This document shows positions 18,961 to 28,224 of a stretch of 64,000 nucleotides of DNA, piece after piece. Position numbers and translations under genes: made by a program. Position 1 is the first letter of the stretch; the number at the start of each line of letters is the position of its first letter. The DNA comes from Macrococcoides equi (GTDB lineage Bacteria > Bacillota > Bacilli > Staphylococcales > Staphylococcaceae), in the NCBI RefSeq assembly GCF_047425865.1, contig NZ_CP179735.1; one strand, 5' to 3'. The notes beneath the pieces are model-generated. The model worked only from the letters and a program-made list of their open reading frames with translations, was not told the origin of the DNA and did not search any database.

Positions 18961-19936
18961 TACCAGCCACCTCTTTAGATAAAATACTGACGATATCTTC
19001 TTGTGCAGCAAGTCGTGCTTGTCGCAGCGCATTGAAAAATGCTACCTTATCACTTGAGCCATGCGCTTTAATCACGATACCATTGACACCAAAAAGTACA
19101 GCACCACCGTACTCAGAATAATCCATCTTGCCTTTTAATTGTGCTAAATCGTTCTTCAATACTGCTGTTGCTAATTTGTTTTTAGTACTGCTTGTTAATA
19201 CTTCTTTTAACATCTTAAAAATATTCGTAGCAGTGCCTTCTAATGTCTTAAGAATAATATTACCGGTAAATCCATCAGTTACGACAATATCTGCAGTACT
19301 GTTGAGCAATGTCTTCGGTTCAACATTACCGATAAAATTTAATGAATCATCTGCTTGTAATAAAGCAAAGGTTTCCTTAGTTAAAGAGGTACCTTTTTTA
19401 TCTTCAGTACCGATATTAGCTAAACCAATGGTTGGATGAGCAATTTTTCGGTTAACCTTTGCATAAACATTTGCCATCTTAGCATATTGATATAAATGTT
19501 CTGGTTTTGCTTCTGCATTCGCACCCATATCAAGCAACATAAATCCTTTATTATCAATCGTTGGCATCGTCATGGCCAAAGCAGGTCGCTCTATACCTTT
19601 AATTCGTCCAACTACAAATAACCCAGCAGACATTAATGCACCAGTATTGCCTGCAGACACACATGCATCCGCTTCATTTAATTTAACCGCTTCAGCAGCT
19701 CGTACCATTGAAGCATCTTTCTTACGACGAATTGAGCGCACAGGTTCATCATCCATCGTTATTTGTTCTGAACACGGGAAAAATTTAAAGTGCTCATGCT
19801 TAATCGTATTACATTCAGGTAAACCATACCCTAAGATTTCCACATCATCATACTTATCTAAAAATAATTTAATTCCCTCAATTACGATATCCGGTGCATC
19901 GTCTCCGCCCATTAAATCAACTGCTATTTTAATCAT
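18953..19936 (-). CDS. plsX: Phosphate acyltransferase PlsX
   Basis: 327 residues from ATG 19936 (MIKIAVDLMGGDDAPD), preceded by GAGG and overlapping the fapR stop by 8 nt. Family blocks include GNTGALMSAG near 92, DMGANAEAKPEHL near 137 and TDGFTGNIILKTLEG near 220. It converts acyl-ACP to acyl-phosphate, the substrate of PlsY, the first membrane step of phospholipid synthesis in Gram-positive bacteria. It is the second gene of the FapR-controlled operon. Confidence 0.97.
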   Translation of the reverse strand: MIKIAVDLMGGDDAPDIVIEGIKLFLDKYDDVEILGYGLPECNTIKHEHFKFFPCSEQITMDDEPVRSIRRKKDASMVRAAEAVKLNEADACVSAGNTGALMSAGLFVVGRIKGIERPALAMTMPTIDNKGFMLLDMGANAEAKPEHLYQYAKMANVYAKVNRKIAHPTIGLANIGTEDKKGTSLTKETFALLQADDSLNFIGNVEPKTLLNSTADIVVTDGFTGNIILKTLEGTATNIFKMLKEVLTSSTKNKLATAVLKNDLAQLKGKMDYSEYGGAVLFGVNGIVIKAHGSSDKVAFFNALRQARLAAQEDIVSILSKEVAGIE

Positions 19937-20501
19937 TCGTATCATCCTCACTTGTATAATACATTTCAAATAAACCTTTAAAAACTACTGACTGTTTCAC
20001 AGTACTTTCCACTTTAATTGTCGCACGCTTATTTTTTTTCGTTAAAACTGTCGCTTTAGTAATGACTCTGTCACCAAGTCTAACAGGTTTCTTAAAATTT
20101 ACTTCACTTTTTGCAGTCAGTGCCAGTTCATCATTAATAATCGCTACACATAAAGAATTTGCCTGAGCGAATAAGTAATGACCTCTCGCTATCTTGTTGC
20201 GATAAAAAACATGTTCTTCCTTTATATCAAGAATTGAAATCGCTGAATGATCCAGCTGTAAATCAATCACTTCTCCAATAATTTCATTTAAAGGTAATGC
20301 TCGTACCTCATCACGTTGTTTAACAGCAACATCTTTTATACGTTCTCGTAGTTCAGGTATATTTTGTTCAAGGCGATCCAGTCGTATCGTTTGAATACTC
20401 ACATTTAAGTCACGGCTTAAATCTTCATCTGTCAAAAAGGGGTCTTCATTGAGCCGTTTTGCTAGTTCTGCCTGGCGTTCCTTTTTATTTAATTTTTTCA
20501 T
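19929..20501 (-). CDS. fapR: Fatty acid and phospholipid biosynthesis repressor FapR
   Basis: 190 residues from ATG 20501 (MKKLNKKERQAEL), the usual FapR length. An N-terminal DeoR-like HTH (about 20-45, DEDLSRDLNVSIQTIRLDR) joins a hot-dog-fold effector domain (about 90-185) that binds malonyl-CoA. Malonyl-CoA relieves repression when fatty acid precursors are plentiful. The operator next to its promoter indicates that it represses its own operon. Confidence 0.96.
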   Translation of the reverse strand: MKKLNKKERQAELAKRLNEDPFLTDEDLSRDLNVSIQTIRLDRLEQNIPELRERIKDVAVKQRDEVRALPLNEIIGEVIDLQLDHSAISILDIKEEHVFYRNKIARGHYLFAQANSLCVAIINDELALTAKSEVNFKKPVRLGDRVITKATVLTKKNKRATIKVESTVKQSVVFKGLFEMYYTSEDDTND

Positions 20502-20517
20502 CAACTCATATCCTTTT

Positions 20518-20534
20518 TTAGTAGTTGGTCTTAG
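20518..20534. promoter_or_regulatory. FapR operator
   Basis: The + strand sequence ttagtagttggtcttag closely matches the B. subtilis FapR box pattern TTAGTA-N5-GTCTTA. It lies just downstream of the fapR -10 element and before the fapR ribosome site, where repressor binding would block transcription. Confidence 0.75.
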
Positions 20535-20542
20535 TACTAGTA

Positions 20543-20572
20543 AATATAACATATTTATCTTTCACATCGCAA
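20543..20572 (-). promoter_or_regulatory. fapR operon promoter
   Basis: Minus strand TTGCGA (20572-20567), 18-bp spacer, TATATT (20548-20543), directly upstream of the FapR operator. Confidence 0.6.
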
Positions 20573-20590
20573 CTTATAAAATATATAAAA

Positions 20591-20630
20591 AAGACTTATT
20601 TGCAGGCTTTCACCCGATTAAATAAGTCTT
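20591..20630 (-). terminator. srtA terminator
   Basis: 11-bp perfect stem (aagacttattt at 20591-20601, aaataagtctt at 20620-20630), followed on the minus strand by a T-rich stretch; it separates sortase from the fapR promoter. Confidence 0.75.
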
Positions 20631-20635
20631 GTTTA

Positions 20636-21307
20636 TTATGCAGCTTTAGATTTTTTTGAAGTCTTAGGTTCTTTAACCTTTTTGCCATTTTCTTCATATA
20701 ATTTCGCTTTGAAAATCATTCGTTCACTGAAAAGCATACGATTTGGATCATAATTATCACATGTAATTAACGTAAGTTCCTGTAAAGCATTCTTTTTCTC
20801 ATCAAGCACTCCGACCTGCGTTGGTTTTACATTAAAAATTTTATAGATGCGATATTTTTTAATACCATCACGTGATTGAAGAATAACACTATCTCCGACT
20901 TTGGCACGGTCCAGATAGTTAAATCGAATGCCTGCCCCTTCTACGCGGTGGCCAGCAATCGCAACATTTTGTTCTGACAACTTTTCACCTTGTTCAACAA
21001 GAGATACACCATTTTTTAAGTTCTTTTGTGTCGCGGGTCCTTTTAGTAAAGGCTCATTGATTTTAGCCGCTGGTATTTTCAGATAACCTAACATATTTGC
21101 TTTGAGTCTAAGTTTATCCGGCTCAGTTTTAGTAATCCATTTCTCTAATTCATTTACTTTAGGTTTATCTTCATGCTTTTCATAAGCCGTAATAATTTTT
21201 TCATTCACAATATCCGTATAATATTCACGTATATTTTGCCAGAAAAACATAACGATCGCTGCCACAATACATAACACACCTAGTATTCTAAGTAATATTC
21301 TTCCCAT
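20636..21307 (-). CDS. srtA: Class A sortase
   Basis: 223 residues from the second of two consecutive ATGs (21307), which has better spacing from AGGAG. An N-terminal membrane anchor (about 4-23) is followed by the sortase beta-barrel. His120 (AGHRVEG), Cys183 (LITCDNYDPN) and Arg190 or Arg196 form the expected catalytic set. Class A sortases attach LPXTG surface proteins to peptidoglycan outside the cell. Its place between recG and fapR is not the Staphylococcus arrangement. A Lys-rich C-terminal tail of about 20 residues extends past the usual end. Confidence 0.93.
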   Translation of the reverse strand: MGRILLRILGVLCIVAAIVMFFWQNIREYYTDIVNEKIITAYEKHEDKPKVNELEKWITKTEPDKLRLKANMLGYLKIPAAKINEPLLKGPATQKNLKNGVSLVEQGEKLSEQNVAIAGHRVEGAGIRFNYLDRAKVGDSVILQSRDGIKKYRIYKIFNVKPTQVGVLDEKKNALQELTLITCDNYDPNRMLFSERMIFKAKLYEENGKKVKEPKTSKKSKAA

Positions 21308-21317
21308 CATTCTCTCC

Positions 21318-23363
21318 TTAATCTATTTCCTGCATATTTATTTCATGCGCAAGACGCTCTTTTAAAAATGTCAGTTCTACACTATCAATCTTACCACTTA
21401 ATATTAATTGACTTGCTTCATCACGTGCAACTTCAAGCATACGATAATCCTCAACAATATTAGCAACTTTAAAATCAGGCAACCCACTTTGTTTAATACC
21501 AAAAAAATCTCCCGGACCGCGCATTTCAAGGTCTTTCTCACTTAAAACAAAACCGTCTGTTGTTTGCGTCATGACCTGCAGTCGTTCAATGCCTGTTTCT
21601 GATTCAGGATTACCTACAAGTATACAATAACTCTGATGACTACTTCTACCGACACGCCCTCTTAACTGATGAAGCGTCGATAAACCAAAGCGATCCGCAT
21701 CATAAATAATCATCATCGTAGCATTTGGAACGTTTACACCTACTTCAACGACAGTTGTTGAAACAAGAACATCAAGTTCATGATTTGCAAACTGATGCAT
21801 GATTCCATCTTTTTCTTCAGCTTTCATCTTCCCATGCAATAATCCGACGCGATCATGACCAAATTTATTTTGATATGTCTCAAAAATTTCAGTTGCATTT
21901 TTAACATCCAGATGTTCAGATGCTTCGATTAAAGGACAAATAACATAGGCCTGTCGACCTTTGTTAATTTCATCCCGCGTTTTATTATATACCGCATCGA
22001 TTGCTTCATGTTTTGCCCATTCTGTTATAATCGGTTTTCTACCTTTCGGCATTTGCTTAATCGTTGAAACATCCAGTTGTCCAAAAACCGATATAGCAAG
22101 CGTTCTCGGAATAGGCGTTGCAGTCATAAACAAGACGTTCGCATTGGCTCCTTTTTCTCTTAATAGCTTTCTTTGATTGACACCAAATCTATGTTGTTCA
22201 TCTGTTATCACAAGCCCAAGTTGTTTAAAGATGACCGGATCACTGATTAAGGCATGTGTACCTACCAATACATCGATTTCACCAGCTGCGAGCTGCTCTA
22301 AAATATACGCTCTTTTCTTACCCTTTACAGAAGAAGTGAGGAGTTCAATATTTACAGAGCTACCATAAAGTTCACTCAAACTTTCAGCATGTTGCTCTGC
22401 TAAAATTTCAGTGGGTACCATTAAGGCACTTTGCATACCACAAGTCTTTAATGCATACATCGCAATGGCAGCAACGACCGTTTTACCGGAGCCGACATCT
22501 CCTTGCAGCAGTCTATTCATTCTGAGCGGTGCTCTTAAATCGCGAAAGATTTCGTTTACGACATTTTTTTGTGCATCTGTAAGTTCAAATGGAAGCGTGC
22601 TAATAAACGCTTTTACCAAATTAATGTCGTACGGAATATCACTGTCTTTAGATTGATGTTCCTTCAAATGAAGCATTCGCATCTTTAATTGAAATAACAA
22701 CAGTTCACAAAATGCAAAAGTACGCTTTGCCTGAAGCAGACGATTGTGAGTTACAGGGAAATGAAGCTCTGCCACTGCCTCTTTAAAATCCCACAATTTA
22801 TATTTCTTTTGCAGCTCTGCAGGCAAGAAGGGTGGTAATTCAGCATTCAACAATGCATTATGTATAATTTTCTGAAAAGATGCGCGTTTAATGAGCCCTT
22901 TTAAGCTATACTGAGGCACTAAATCGTCGTTTTGGTTTGTATCAGTCAATTTCTTAAACCCTGAACCTTGAATAATTTGTTTACCTCGCATCCATTTCCC
23001 TGTAACTTTTACTTGTTCACCTACCACGACTTGTGGCTTAATATATAACTGATTAAAATATTCAACGCGTACCGCCACATTATCTACCATAATATGAAAA
23101 GATACCTTTGATTTTTTTCTGCCAAAGTGTGCGACAGTCGCTTGTGAATATATAACTCCCGCCACAGTTATCTTATCCCCATCATTTGCATCATGGATAT
23201 TAATAACTGTCTCATCATTATAGCGATATGGCAAATAGAGCAGTAAACTTTCCATGTCATAAATATTTAGGGCATGTAAATGATCAAGTGTTTTTGGGCC
23301 AACACCTTTTAACGACTCAATCGATTGTTGTTTAATGAGTTGTTGTGTTTCCAGTATGTTCAC
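21318..23363 (-). CDS. recG: ATP-dependent DNA helicase RecG
   Basis: 681 residues, normal for RecG. The N-terminal wedge/OB domain (about 60-150) is followed by helicase motifs: LQGDVGSGKTVVAA (Walker A, near 285), DEQHRFG (motif II, near 391), MTATPIPRT (motif III), and QLRGRVGRSSHQSYC (motif VI). It remodels stalled forks and Holliday junctions. It follows fakA after a terminator, as in other Firmicutes. Confidence 0.98.
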   Translation of the reverse strand: MNILETQQLIKQQSIESLKGVGPKTLDHLHALNIYDMESLLLYLPYRYNDETVINIHDANDGDKITVAGVIYSQATVAHFGRKKSKVSFHIMVDNVAVRVEYFNQLYIKPQVVVGEQVKVTGKWMRGKQIIQGSGFKKLTDTNQNDDLVPQYSLKGLIKRASFQKIIHNALLNAELPPFLPAELQKKYKLWDFKEAVAELHFPVTHNRLLQAKRTFAFCELLLFQLKMRMLHLKEHQSKDSDIPYDINLVKAFISTLPFELTDAQKNVVNEIFRDLRAPLRMNRLLQGDVGSGKTVVAAIAMYALKTCGMQSALMVPTEILAEQHAESLSELYGSSVNIELLTSSVKGKKRAYILEQLAAGEIDVLVGTHALISDPVIFKQLGLVITDEQHRFGVNQRKLLREKGANANVLFMTATPIPRTLAISVFGQLDVSTIKQMPKGRKPIITEWAKHEAIDAVYNKTRDEINKGRQAYVICPLIEASEHLDVKNATEIFETYQNKFGHDRVGLLHGKMKAEEKDGIMHQFANHELDVLVSTTVVEVGVNVPNATMMIIYDADRFGLSTLHQLRGRVGRSSHQSYCILVGNPESETGIERLQVMTQTTDGFVLSEKDLEMRGPGDFFGIKQSGLPDFKVANIVEDYRMLEVARDEASQLILSGKIDSVELTFLKERLAHEINMQEID

Positions 23364-23420
23364 CTCCTGATTATTTAATATATCTTTTTGTAATATCTAT
23401 TATACGCTAAAAATAAATAT

Positions 23421-23458
23421 CCGGACAATGCTACTTAACATGACGTAGCATCATCCGG
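23421..23458 (-). terminator. fakA terminator
   Basis: On the minus strand ccggatgatgctac and gtagcattgtccgg pair over 14 positions with two G-U pairs, followed by a T-rich tail. The pairing is better on this strand than on the other, which indicates its direction. Confidence 0.75.
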
Positions 23459-23474
23459 AATCAAATTTATTATA

Positions 23475-25115
23475 TTATTCTACAGAGAACATAAAGCTGT
23501 AGATCGGTTGCTTTCCATTTTGAAATTCAACTTCTACATCTTCATAGTGTTCTTCAAGGAACGATTCAATCGCAGCAACATCTTCTTCCGTTGCATCACT
23601 ACCTTGAATCACAGTTACGATTTCTGAATCTTCATCAATCATAGACTTTAATAGTTCGATACAAACTTTTTGCTGATCCTTATCAGAAACAGTGATTTTA
23701 CCTTCATTGATACCCATGAAGGCACCTTTTTCAATATTTACACCATCAATTGAAGTATCTCTAACTGCATATGTCACTGATCCTGATTTAACTGTTGCCA
23801 AAGCTTCTGTCATATTGTCAGCGTTATCTTCAACAGATGCTTCAGGGTTATAAGCAAGCATTGCAGTTAATCCCTGAGGAATCGTTTTAGATGGTACTAC
23901 TTTAACGGGAACATCAGTGACTTGAGCAGCTTGTTCAGCAGCCATGATGATGTTCTTATTATTAGGTAGGACAATCGCTTCCTTACATCCACTTTGCTCA
24001 ATTATCTTAACAATATCTTCTGTTGATGGATTCATTGTTTGACCACCACTAATGACGTGTGTGGCACCAATCGACTTAAATAATTCAGTAATACCCTCAC
24101 CCATAGAAATTGTGATAATTGCTTTTTCAACTTTAGCAGTCTGTTCTTTTCGCGCACCGCGTTTACGTAAAACTTCACGATGTTGCTCACGCATGTTTTC
24201 AATTTTAATCTTAATAATCTCACCATATTGGCTGCCATACGTTAATGCTTCACCTGGCGTTTCTGAGTGCACATGGGTCTTTACAATTTCGTCGTCAGAA
24301 ATAACAAGCAGTGAATCACCAAATTCAGCCATATCATTTCTGAAATCATCTTCATTGAACGGTTTCTTACCAGGTAAGAATCTTACCATAAATTCTGTAC
24401 AGAAACCAGGAACGATATCTTCTGTTTTAACAACGTCTCTGAAATCATGATCATCATTGATAAAATCATCGTCAACTTTTCGTGCAACCGGTGCAGCAAT
24501 CGCTTCGCCTTTCATGACACTTAAAAACCCTTCATATACGTACATTAAGCCTTGTCCACCACTATCAACTACACCAACTTCTTTTAAAACCGGTAATAAA
24601 TCAGGTGTACGTTGTAAAGAAGCATTACCTGCGCGCACAACTTCTTCCATTACTGCGATACAGTCATCTGTCTCTTCTGCAACTTTCATTGCACCTTCAC
24701 TTGCTTCTCTTGCTACGGTAAGAATGGTACCTTCTACTGGTTTCATTACTGCTTTATATGCAGTTTTTACCCCTGCTTTAAAAGCTTTAGCAAACTTTTT
24801 AGCATCAATCTCTTCCTCAGCTTCGATATATTTAGAGAAGCCACGGAATAATTGAGATAAAATAACGCCTGAGTTACCACGTGCACCCATAAGTAGACCT
24901 TTAGAGAATGCAATACCAACATTACCAATATGCGATTCAATATGCTCTTCAGTTTCTTTTGCACCTGAAGTAATCGATAAGTTCATATTTGTTCCCGTGT
25001 CACCGTCCGGCACTGGGAAGACATTTAATGAGTCCACATAGTCTGCATTTTGAGATAAGTTATTTGCTCCTGTAATAATCATTTCAGCAAATAGCTTGCC
25101 GTCAATTGTTTTCAT
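23475..25115 (-). CDS. fakA: Fatty acid kinase ATP-binding subunit FakA
   Basis: 546 residues. The N-terminal DhaL-like domain shows FPVPDGDTGTNM (about 31-42) and GARGNSGVILSQ near 77, the ATP and Mg sites. A middle region (about 200-340) and a C-terminal DegV-related domain follow. With a FakB partner, FakA phosphorylates exogenous fatty acids for use by PlsX/PlsY. It is preceded by the YloU/Asp23-type gene, the standard pairing. Confidence 0.95.
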   Translation of the reverse strand: MKTIDGKLFAEMIITGANNLSQNADYVDSLNVFPVPDGDTGTNMNLSITSGAKETEEHIESHIGNVGIAFSKGLLMGARGNSGVILSQLFRGFSKYIEAEEEIDAKKFAKAFKAGVKTAYKAVMKPVEGTILTVAREASEGAMKVAEETDDCIAVMEEVVRAGNASLQRTPDLLPVLKEVGVVDSGGQGLMYVYEGFLSVMKGEAIAAPVARKVDDDFINDDHDFRDVVKTEDIVPGFCTEFMVRFLPGKKPFNEDDFRNDMAEFGDSLLVISDDEIVKTHVHSETPGEALTYGSQYGEIIKIKIENMREQHREVLRKRGARKEQTAKVEKAIITISMGEGITELFKSIGATHVISGGQTMNPSTEDIVKIIEQSGCKEAIVLPNNKNIIMAAEQAAQVTDVPVKVVPSKTIPQGLTAMLAYNPEASVEDNADNMTEALATVKSGSVTYAVRDTSIDGVNIEKGAFMGINEGKITVSDKDQQKVCIELLKSMIDEDSEIVTVIQGSDATEEDVAAIESFLEEHYEDVEVEFQNGKQPIYSFMFSVE

Positions 25116-25129
25116 TATAGTTATCCTCC

Positions 25130-25504
25130 CTATTCTTCATCGTCCAGTTTAATGACACGTACACCCTGGATGTATATGTTAACTGAATTTACTTTTAAAT
25201 TTAAAGTCTTTTCTAATGTATATTTAACTGCTGACTGAACATTATTTGCGATTTCTGAGATTTTTGTACCGTATGCGACAATGATATACATATCAACATC
25301 AAGAATACCATCGTTATTTGTAACGATAACTCCTTTAGAATAGTTATCTCTACCAACGATATCAGCAATACCGTCTCTTACCTGATGTTTACTCGCCATA
25401 CCAATAATACCATAACACTCAACTGCAGTACCGCCAGCAATCGTTGCAATGACATCACTTGAAATATCAATAGAACCAAATTCATTTGTAATTTCTAAAG
25501 TCAT
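25130..25504 (-). CDS. Asp23/Gls24-family protein (YloU-like)
   Basis: 124 residues from ATG 25504, which has AAGGAGG 7 nt upstream (an earlier in-frame ATG has no such site). Asp23-family features are IATIAGGTAVECYGIIGM near 27 and the C-terminal VNSVNIYIQGVRV. YloU sits beside fakA in most Firmicutes. The function is not well defined; membrane or envelope stress association is known for other family members. Confidence 0.9.
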   Translation of the reverse strand: MTLEITNEFGSIDISSDVIATIAGGTAVECYGIIGMASKHQVRDGIADIVGRDNYSKGVIVTNNDGILDVDMYIIVAYGTKISEIANNVQSAVKYTLEKTLNLKVNSVNIYIQGVRVIKLDDEE

Positions 25505-25540
25505 GATGCATCCTCCTTCTCGATTTACATTCGTCACATT

Positions 25541-25570
25541 ATTATAATCAATTATTTATAAGAATTACAA
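25541..25570 (-). promoter_or_regulatory. promoter of yloU-fakA
   Basis: Minus strand TTGTAA (25570-25565), 18-bp spacer, TATAAT (25546-25541), 37 bp upstream of the yloU start. Confidence 0.55.
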
Positions 25571-25626
25571 GAAATCTATAGTAATCTATGTAATTTATTA
25601 TATATAGAAAGCATATTATATGAAAT

Positions 25627-25657
25627 TTTACAAAAAATTTCACAAATGTTTTGTAAA
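25627..25657. repeat. inverted repeat in yloU-rpmB intergenic region
   Basis: Perfect 9-bp arms tttacaaaa (25627-25635) and ttttgtaaa (25649-25657) with a 13-bp gap, between the divergent yloU and rpmB promoters. It could be an operator; there is no T-run to support a terminator. Confidence 0.35.
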
Positions 25658-25724
25658 TATAATGGAAATTACAACTTATCGTTTATTTTGAATTGTTAAT
25701 TCATTAATTAGAACTTGCAATCAC

Positions 25725-25753
25725 TGCAGCATTATGTTAAATTATTATGGTAT
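25725..25753 (+). promoter_or_regulatory. rpmB promoter
   Basis: TTGCAA (25725-25730), 17-bp spacer, TAAATT (25748-25753), about 45 bp before the rpmB ATG. Confidence 0.6.
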
Positions 25754-25797
25754 GTAAAAGATAAGTATCTCTATATTCTATTAAAGGAGGCAAAACA

Positions 25798-25986
25798 ATG
25801 GCTAAAGTATGTCATGTTACAGGTCGTAAAGCTGTTTCAGGTAACAACCGTTCTCACGCTATGAACTACAGCAAACGTCGCTTTGGTGCTAACTTACAAA
25901 AAGTTAGAATCTTAGTTGATGGTAAGCCTAAACGTGTATGGGTTTCAGCTCGTGCATTAAAATCAGGTAAAGTGACGCGTGTTTAA
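25798..25986 (+). CDS. rpmB: 50S ribosomal protein L28
   Basis: 62 residues, usual length. The family start is MAKVCHVTGRKAVSGNNRSH and the C-terminal VSARALKSGKV is also conserved. Only one Cys is seen, so this is a non-zinc (C-) form. AAGGAGG is 8 nt before the ATG. It is transcribed alone, opposite to both neighbours. Confidence 0.98.
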   Translation: MAKVCHVTGRKAVSGNNRSHAMNYSKRRFGANLQKVRILVDGKPKRVWVSARALKSGKVTRV

Positions 25987-26002
25987 TTGAATATATAGAT
26001 AC

Positions 26003-26035
26003 AAAAAAAGACCTTTGTGTGAAAGGTCTTTTTTT
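26003..26035 (+). terminator. rpmB terminator
   Basis: A perfect 12-bp stem (aaaaagaccttt / gaaaggtcttttt) with a short loop and T-tail, 15 nt after the stop. Confidence 0.9.
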
Positions 26036-26059
26036 ATGCTTAATTATTAATTACTTAAT

Positions 26060-26698
26060 CTACTTTTCATCGCTTTGAATCATATAGACCATGCCATTTT
26101 CTACAGTAATCTCTGCACGGTGATGTACAAATTCGTTAGATACTGTACGTGTATACCCCATCTTTACTTCTAATCGCTCAGTTTCGTATTTTAATCCATC
26201 GATTGACAGAACGACCCCGTCATTAACCGGAATAAATGATACATATTTCTTATCATTACTTTTTTCAATGATATGGGTACCTGTCGGTAGCACTTGAATT
26301 TCATTCAATTCATCTATGATGATAAATTCTGACTCAGATAATAAAACGTCTGGATGAATAAGTGTTTGCAAATTTCCCAAAAAATGATCTAACCTGCCAC
26401 CTGTTGCTCCGTGAATATAGACTTTATCGTAACCAAGATTTTTGGCGTATTGAATGCCAATTTCAAGATCTGTTTCATTTTTTTCTGCTGGCAGGAACTC
26501 AACGTCGATTACCTGCTCTATACGCGCACGTTCTTCCAGGGATACAGAATCAAAATCTCCAAAAGCTGCAATAGGCCTAATACCAGCATCTACTAGCATT
26601 AAAGCACCGTAGTCAATCCCTATCCAGTCAGAATCTTTAAATGTTTCAAGTAAAGTAGTAGACACTCCAATTTTAGTACAAAGTATATGTAAATCCAT
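26060..26698 (-). CDS. thiN: Thiamine pyrophosphokinase
   Basis: 212 residues. The N-terminal catalytic domain has GIDYGALMLVDAGIRPIAAFGDFDS (about 27-51, metal/ATP site) and HGATGGRLDHFLGN near 97; the C-terminal thiamine-binding domain follows. It makes thiamine diphosphate from thiamine and ATP. It follows rpe by one base, the usual rsgA-rpe-thiN order. Confidence 0.95.
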   Translation of the reverse strand: MDLHILCTKIGVSTTLLETFKDSDWIGIDYGALMLVDAGIRPIAAFGDFDSVSLEERARIEQVIDVEFLPAEKNETDLEIGIQYAKNLGYDKVYIHGATGGRLDHFLGNLQTLIHPDVLLSESEFIIIDELNEIQVLPTGTHIIEKSNDKKYVSFIPVNDGVVLSIDGLKYETERLEVKMGYTRTVSNEFVHHRAEITVENGMVYMIQSDEK

Positions 26699-26699
26699 C

Positions 26700-27344
26700 T
26701 CATTCGCCCCTTAACGTTGCCGTAGGTAATGCATAGTCTTCATGCTTAAAAAAGTAAGAGCCTGCAACCAAAACATCAGCTCCTGCTTCTTTACATAGCT
26801 TTGCAGTCAGTTCATTAACCCCACCGTCAACTTCTATTTCATAGTGCAATTGATGTTTTGTACGATAGGCAGCTAAAAATTTTATTTTTTCCAGACAGCT
26901 TTCTATAAATTGCTGTCCCCCAAAACCTGGATTAACAGTCATGACAAGTACTAAATCTATATCATTTAATAGTGGAATCAATGATTCAATTGGTGTACCA
27001 GGATTCAGCGTAATACCTGCTTTTTTGCCCGCGTTTTGTATGAGTTGAATTGCTCGGTGGATATGCGGTGTTGATTCAACATGTACCGTTATAATATCAC
27101 TACCTGCCTCTGCAAATTCAATAATGAAACGTTCAGGATCTTTTACCATGAGGTGCGTATCAATCGTCAGTTGCGTTATCGCTCTAATTTGATTGAGAAT
27201 AGGAAACGCAAATGAAATATTGGGTACAAACTGGCCATCCATCACATCAAAATGAATATAATCAATTCCTGCTGCTTCTAACTGCTGAATTTCTTTTTTT
27301 AATTCAAGAAAATTACAGGACAATAAACTAGGTGCAACTTTCAT
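26700..27344 (-). CDS. rpe: Ribulose-phosphate 3-epimerase
   Basis: 214 residues, a TIM barrel starting MKVAPSLLSCNFLEL. The conserved HFDVMDGQFVPN near 32, DTHLMV near 62, MTVNPGFGGQ near 137 and DGGVN near 172 hold the metal ligands and catalytic Asp residues. It interconverts ribulose 5-phosphate and xylulose 5-phosphate in the pentose phosphate pathway. The start overlaps the rsgA stop by 1 nt. Confidence 0.97.
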   Translation of the reverse strand: MKVAPSLLSCNFLELKKEIQQLEAAGIDYIHFDVMDGQFVPNISFAFPILNQIRAITQLTIDTHLMVKDPERFIIEFAEAGSDIITVHVESTPHIHRAIQLIQNAGKKAGITLNPGTPIESLIPLLNDIDLVLVMTVNPGFGGQQFIESCLEKIKFLAAYRTKHQLHYEIEVDGGVNELTAKLCKEAGADVLVAGSYFFKHEDYALPTATLRGE

Positions 27345-28222
27345 TAGTATCTCACCTTTCTGTTTTCAATTTCTTCAAGCATTTGCTGATAGTGTTGATA
27401 TCTTGATTCAAGTATATCCCCTGCATCAACAGCATCTTTTATCGCGCATTTCGGCTCATTAATGTGCAGACATTCTCTAAATTTACACTCGCCTGCACGC
27501 TGAGCAAATTCAATAAAACAGTATTTTAAAGTATTTCTGTCGATATTATCAAGATCAAGAGAACTGAACCCTGGTGTATCTGCAATATAACCTTCTTGTA
27601 ATGGTATAAGTTCCACATGTCGCGTCGTGTGTTTACCACGATTGAGTGCATTACTGATGATTCCCGTATTTAAATTAGCATCAGGAATTAAAGCGTTAAT
27701 AAAGGATGATTTACCAACACCAGATTGACCTGCAAGTACTGTGATACCTTGTATTAGCGAAGTAAAATTATGAGAATCCTTATTTGACACAAATAAAACT
27801 TTATATCCTATGCTTTCATAATAAGCTAAACACTTTTCAATATATGCAATTTCATCGTCTGTCAATAAGTCTTTTTTTGTTACAAGTAATACCGGTTCAA
27901 TATCATAGGACTCAATAATAGTGATAAATTTATCTACTAAATTTAAGCTAAAATCAGGTTCTTTAGCACTCATGACAACGATTACTCGATCTACATTAAC
28001 GACTGGTGGACGTACCATAACATTCTTTCTATCAAGTATATCCAGAATATAGCCATCTGTTTCATTTTCAATCTGAAAAGTGACAAAATCTCCAACATAA
28101 GGCGTAATCCCTTTTTTTCTGAAATTACCACGTGCTCTACATTGGTATATTTCATTTTTGTCATCTTTAACATAATAAAATCCACTTAATGCTTTAATAA
28201 TCTGTCCTTTAATAACATTCAC
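27344..28222 (-). CDS. rsgA: Ribosome small subunit GTPase RsgA
   Basis: 292 residues. An OB-fold N-terminus is followed by a circularly permuted GTPase: VTKKD (G4, near 113) precedes GQSGVGKSSFINAL (G1, near 165) and DTPGFSSLDL (G3). A C-terminal zinc knuckle (CKFRECLHINEPKC) is present. It checks late 30S maturation. In Staphylococcus this gene follows pknB directly; here 6.2 kb of other genes lie between. Confidence 0.97.
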   Translation of the reverse strand: MNVIKGQIIKALSGFYYVKDDKNEIYQCRARGNFRKKGITPYVGDFVTFQIENETDGYILDILDRKNVMVRPPVVNVDRVIVVMSAKEPDFSLNLVDKFITIIESYDIEPVLLVTKKDLLTDDEIAYIEKCLAYYESIGYKVLFVSNKDSHNFTSLIQGITVLAGQSGVGKSSFINALIPDANLNTGIISNALNRGKHTTRHVELIPLQEGYIADTPGFSSLDLDNIDRNTLKYCFIEFAQRAGECKFRECLHINEPKCAIKDAVDAGDILESRYQHYQQMLEEIENRKVRY

Positions 28223-28224
28223 CC

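Noticed and set aside
18924..19973. Several + strand frames opposite plsX/fabD
   Set aside because: Antisense shadows without ribosome sites; the minus-strand operon is fully supported.
24032..24964. Frames inside fakA on both strands
   Set aside because: All are alternative frames of fakA; none has a plausible start or product.
25627..25657. Terminator between yloU and rpmB
   Set aside because: The inverted repeat has no T-run on either side and lies between promoters, so it is listed only as a repeat.
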